From positions 12,367,501-12,431,500 of the forward strand of contig NC_134108.1 in the NCBI RefSeq assembly GCF_040939455.1: a stretch of 64,000 bases of DNA, read 5' to 3'. Made by a program: the position numbers and the translations under genes. Below the pieces are notes generated by a model. That model ran no database searches. It worked only from the letters and a program-made list of their open reading frames with translations, and was not told the DNA's origin. The DNA comes from Microcebus murinus. Its lineage: Eukaryota > Chordata > Mammalia > Primates > Cheirogaleidae. The stretch's first letter is position 1. Every line of letters starts with the position of its first letter. Below, one piece after another: positions 59,906 to 64,000 of this stretch.

Positions 59906-59984
59906 ATTCCTCCAGTGGTTTTCAATCAACAGCAGAGCTATGCAATCAAGAGCAGATACAATTGGATATGTCTGAGACTACTTT

Positions 59985-60425
59985 TAATTGACAACTTTTT
60001 TTTATATTTATGGAGCTTGATGTGATTATGTGATATATGTATACATTATGGAATGAGTAAATTAAGCTAATGAACTCTTCTATCACCTCACATATATCCT
60101 TTTTTAGTGGTCAGAACATTTAAAATCTACTCCTTTACTAATTTCCAAGTGCACAACACATCATTATTAACTACTGTCACCATGCTGTACAATAGATCTT
60201 CAGAACGTATTTCTCCTGTCTAATCCTTTGACACACATCTCCCCATTTTTCTGCACCCTGAATCCCAGACCCTGATATTTATCATTCTATTTTTACTTCT
60301 ATGAGTTGGAGTTTTTTAGGTTCCACGTATCTAAAAAATCATGCTGTATTTATCTTTCTGTGCTTAGCTTATTTCATGTAGCATATTTTTCTCCAGATTC
60401 ATCCATATTGGTGCAAATTCAAGTG
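59985..60425 (-). repeat. Old L1M-class 3' UTR fragment
   Basis: Reverse-oriented: 'atgtatacattatggaatga', 'atcacctcacatatatcc', 'accatgctgtacaatagatc', 'tatgagttggagttttttagg', 'ttatttcatgtagcatattt'. Strong match to old L1 3' UTR order. Confidence 0.75.
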
Positions 60426-60429
60426 ACTT

Positions 60430-63335
60430 ATTGATGAGACAGTGGGATTGGGGGAAGCAAGATGACAGACAAAAAGCAGGCTGCACAATGCTATTCTCGA
60501 GGAGAGGGTCGAAAGTGGCAAATAAAAATCCACCTTTGGATTCACTGAGTGAGAGCATGGGAATCCATACAGAGGCGGTGGGAGTGAAGTGAGGAAGAGA
60601 GAAGTGGGACGCCCTGCTAAGCAAGACAGGAAATAATTGGGGAAGACGTAAGGAAAAGGCAAATGATTCCAGTCATAAACAGAGAAATACAGGCAGAAAG
60701 AGCAAAATGATTGACGAACATGTAGATAAATTTAAATAAATCTCGGCTGTGCAGAATAATAATAAAAATGTCTTTTATGATAAAAAATTTAATTACAATA
60801 CATGTCAAAGATAGTGAAAGTAGACTAGAATAATTAAAGTGTTTTAAAATTCTTATATTGTCTGAGAAGTAATAAAAGTACTAATCTATATTAGAAGTGA
60901 ATAAGTCTAGATTTCATGTTGTAATTGTTAAGAAAACTATTAAAGAACAGGAAAAGAACATACAAATGACAAGCTAACAAAGGGAAACATTGAAAAATAA
61001 AATTTCATTTTATTATTCAAAAAGAAAACTTGGAAAGAGAGAAAAGAAAACAGAAGTAATGGGAAAGATAGAAGACTAAAAAATGTCAGTAATTCCATTA
61101 AATATAGTGGAGTAAACTCTTTAAGTAAAAAATTCACAGACTCGGTAAATAATAATACAAAGCCAATATATACAGCTCATGAGACACAGACCTTAAACAT
61201 AATGAAAAAGAAAAATGAGAATTAAAAGATTAAAGTGATATACCAAGCATACATATCTCACCGCAACCCTGCCTTCAGCCCTCAAAAGATAAGTCTACAT
61301 ATTATCAGATAAAATTGATTTTAAAGCCAAAAGCCTAATTGAAAATTCATATGTACTAATTGTATAGACCAGCAATCTGTGAACTATGCCTCATCTCCTT
61401 TCCTTATAAATAAAGTTTTATCAGAACATACACTCACCAATTTACTTTTATTTATTATCTATAGGTATATTTATGCTACATGGCAGAATTAAGTGCTTGC
61501 AATAGGGACTACAAAGCATAAAATTCTCATTATCTAGTCCTATACAGAAAAATGTAGATTGAACATATATAAATTATACAAGTAAATAACTAAACATAAA
61601 AATTAAATCCAAAACCATTTTTGAGATTTAATGTATCACTTGTACAAAAATCAAAAAATCATTGTGGATAAGGCAAATTTGAACCAGCAAATAACAACAT
61701 GCATCTAATTTATATATTAAAACACAACACTCAAAACTTACAATTTTTTCAGGTGGATATGCACTATTTACTAAACATGTATCATATTCTGACCAAAGAA
61801 ATTTTAGCATATGTTAAAGATTGAAATAATGTAGCCTATAGTCCAGCCACAATGAAATTAAGCTAACAAGAATCAGACAATTGTAAAATTTCAAATGTTT
61901 GGAAATTAAGTAATATACTTTTAAATATAAGTCAAAGAAGAAGTTCATAAGGAAAATTGTAAAATTGTACTAAATTATAATGAATTTATTACATGTCAAA
62001 ACTTGGACTTATCTCAAACCATGGTTAGAAATTTATTGTATTAGATGTATGCATTAGAACAAAATAAAAGAAGATTAACCATCTGAGCATCCTTCTCAGG
62101 CAGTGAGAAAAATAACATTAAATTAAATGCAAATCAGTTGACAAATCAATAATAACAAAAAGAAGAGGTTAAATTAGTAAGGTAAAACATAGATATAGAA
62201 TATCAACAAAGTAACAGAAATGGGAAGGAGGATACCACAAAGACATTGTAAATGTTAAAGAGATCACAAGGAACTATTACAAACGATTTTATGTAAAAAC
62301 ACTTTAACTTTATGTGAAATGGAAACATTTACAGAAAAACACAACTTACCAAAATATATCTATGAAAGATAATATTTCTATTAGAGACATTGATTCTGTG
62401 TTCATAAGTCTCTCCCAAGAAATCATCAGATAAGAGGGATGGCTTCACTGGTGAATTCTTTCAGTATTACTGTGTTGAATTAGAAATCAGTGATAATAAG
62501 ATAGCTAATAAAACTACATCTACCTAGAAATTAAACATCACAGGCAATTGGAAAATAAAACTTTTAAATTTCATTAAAAATAATATCAAGGAATATAAAA
62601 TTATTAGGATAAATTTTATCAAAATTTGTGTATGACAGCTGTACTGAAAACTATAAAATATGTCTTAAAGAAATTAAAGAAGCCCTAAATATACCATGTT
62701 TTTGCATTGGATAATTAAATATGATTAAAATTTTAATTCTCTTCTACTTAGTTGAAAGATTTAATGGGCTCCCAGTTATAATCATGGTTGGATATTTTTG
62801 TGTGTCAAAAATTGGCATGCAAGCTCTAAAATTTATATGAAAATACAAAAAAAAAATCTTGAGTATGCAATGCAATACTGAAAAGGAACAAGACTGGGTG
62901 ACAAACACACTATCTAAATTCAAGACTTGCCAAAAAGCTACCGTCCTGGCATGAGGATCAACGCTTAGATGAATGGAGCAGAGAGGGATCCCAGGAACAG
63001 ACTTACAATTATAGGATTATTTGATTTTCAACAAGGGCACAAAAGCAATAAATGGAGGAAATTATTTTTTTAAAACATGGTGCTGGAATAAATGGATATC
63101 CATAGAGAACATAACGAAGTTGGTTTGATGCCCACCCCATACCATACACAAAAAATTATTTAAGGATGGGTCATTAATGTAAAGAGAGAATCTAAAAGAA
63201 GAAAGTTTGTAGAAGAAATATAAGAGAGTATTTTATTGATTTGATACTAAACAAAGAGTTCTTAGGACACAGCAATCATGAAATTAAAAAGTAATAAATT
63301 ATACTTAACCAAAAGTAAAACCACTGTGTTACCAA
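60430..63335 (+). mobile_element. Old L1 (L1ME-like), 5' region through ORF2, decayed
   Basis: Plus-strand old L1. 60440-60650 resembles a 5' UTR. 61080-61320 matches the ORF2 endonuclease region ('tcagtaattccattaaatat', 'gatttt aaagccaaaagc'). 62440-62455 has the reverse-transcriptase words 'gatggcttcactggtgaatt'. 62640-63330 follows the later ORF2 order ('ctgaaaactataaaatat', 'ggcatgaggatcaacgctta', 'acatggtgctggaataaat'). No frame longer than about 60 codons survives. A MER5-type element is inserted near 61368-61560. Confidence 0.7.
61368..61560 (-). mobile_element. MER5-type hAT-Charlie element
   Basis: On the + strand: 'agcaatctgtgaactatgcct', 'ataaataaagttttatcagaa', 'tgctacatggcagaattaag', 'gcttgcaatagggactacaaa', 'tcctatacagaaaaatgtag'. 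This is MER5 order in reverse. It lies in the body of the old L1. Confidence 0.72.
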
Positions 63336-63379
63336 TTTAGGCCCCAATAAAAGGAAGTATCGGACATACCATCATGGTG

Positions 63380-64000
63380 TAATCAACTAAGAAATTAGAC
63401 AAACTATGTATATGAAACAACAATTTTCAGATGTTGAACAATGAGGTTGTACAGGACTGTGACCCCCAAGAGAAGAGAAGTAAAATGATGAGCCTTAGAA
63501 TTGTCTCTGCTTTCTGCCAGAAAGTAGTTACCTGGTTGCAGGGCAGAGACAGGGGAGCCGAAGAGAGCACAGTTGTCTAGTTGAGTTAAGGAGATAAAGA
63601 TGGGAGTTCATGGAGGCCACATATTTTGTGCCAAAATACTAGACAAAAGTTTGAGCTGAACAGTGAATGAGCTCTGGAGTTCAGCAGAACTCTGAGTCTT
63701 TGACTGAGTACTGTTTTGTTATTGTGTGAGAGAAAAAATACCAAAGGCTAGGAAAACAACTACCAGAAAGCAATAGGCCAAACAATTTCTACAACTCACT
63801 CAAGGTAAAAAACAGTTCATGTTCTCAACAGCCTGAATAGAAAGACCTTGTTAACACCAGTGATTTGGAAGAAGACATCAAGAGGGTAAGAGGTTTTAGT
63901 TAGCCTTGTACTATTTACTCTTCTGGATCCATCATGAGGAAGTTTGAAAGCAAGTCTCAAAAGAATTAAACCGATTCCAAGCAACTGAACTGCATACGAT
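63380..64000 (+). mobile_element. Probable 5' end of another old L1 (L1ME-like), continues past the window
   Basis: Contains 'acaacaattttcagatgttg', 'actgagtactgttttgttat', 'aactaccagaaagcaatagg', 'caacagcctgaatagaaaga' and 'ggaagaagacatcaagaggg', in the order I associate with old L1 5' UTRs. No coding sequence visible; cut off at 64000. Confidence 0.5.

Noticed and set aside
1..64000. CRISPR arrays, operons, tRNA or rRNA genes, phage or plasmid features
   Set aside because: The sequence is a mammalian nuclear genome; I saw no regularly spaced direct repeats, no cloverleaf with box A and box B, and no bacterial gene organisation.

Overview
The window is about 64 kb of AT-rich nuclear DNA from a primate, most likely a strepsirrhine (lemur group). 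The main evidence is the Alu at 9472-9813, whose right arm carries the extra 'ctatatatttttagtt...aatttctttctattttt' segment that I know from lemur Alus. The L1 copies also have 3' UTRs (G-rich tract, 'gtacccccataatatgctgaaat' type tail) unlike human L1PA. Fairly well preserved hAT and mariner DNA transposons are present too. I found no host protein-coding gene, rRNA, tRNA or CRISPR array. Every long open frame with recognisable protein homology belongs to a transposon. The window therefore reads as a gene desert or the inside of a very large intron.

Layout. 1-8470: mostly unique AT-rich DNA with MIR, L2, old L1 ends, a lemur-type L1 3' end, an unusual Alu fragment, a homopyrimidine tract and a palindromic TG/TA repeat. 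8475-10314: a mariner whose body was later hit by a small hAT element and by a lemur Alu. 11661-15022: an MST-type LTR split by a MER2-like element and a long old L1. 15023-30140: mostly unique sequence with a few MIR/L2 fragments and an (AT)27 microsatellite. 30143-32700: a solo LTR split by a young L1 with a 5' inversion. 32954-34288: an Hsmar1-like mariner. 34289-40107: mostly unique.

40119-46684 is a full-length, 6.6 kb, minus-strand L1 with a long CpG-rich 5' UTR, ORF1 (one premature stop) and ORF2 (several stops and one frameshift). 46696-54890 holds MIR, a putative LTR, old L1, another 5'-inverted L1, and an inverted duplication of about 360 bp (50887-51248 against 52370-52727) that includes non-L1 flank. 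53310-54170 is L2. 54891-55832 is a Tigger/pogo-like element with part of its transposase. 58025-64000 is a cluster of L2 fragments, an old L1 3' UTR, a long old L1 with a MER5-type insertion, and probably the 5' end of another old L1.

Nothing here works together as a pathway. What the window records is a series of insertions whose relative order can be read from nesting, plus rearrangements such as inversions and tandem and inverted duplications. Names of repeat families come from remembered consensus features, not from a database search, and edges are approximate unless a target-site duplication is given.
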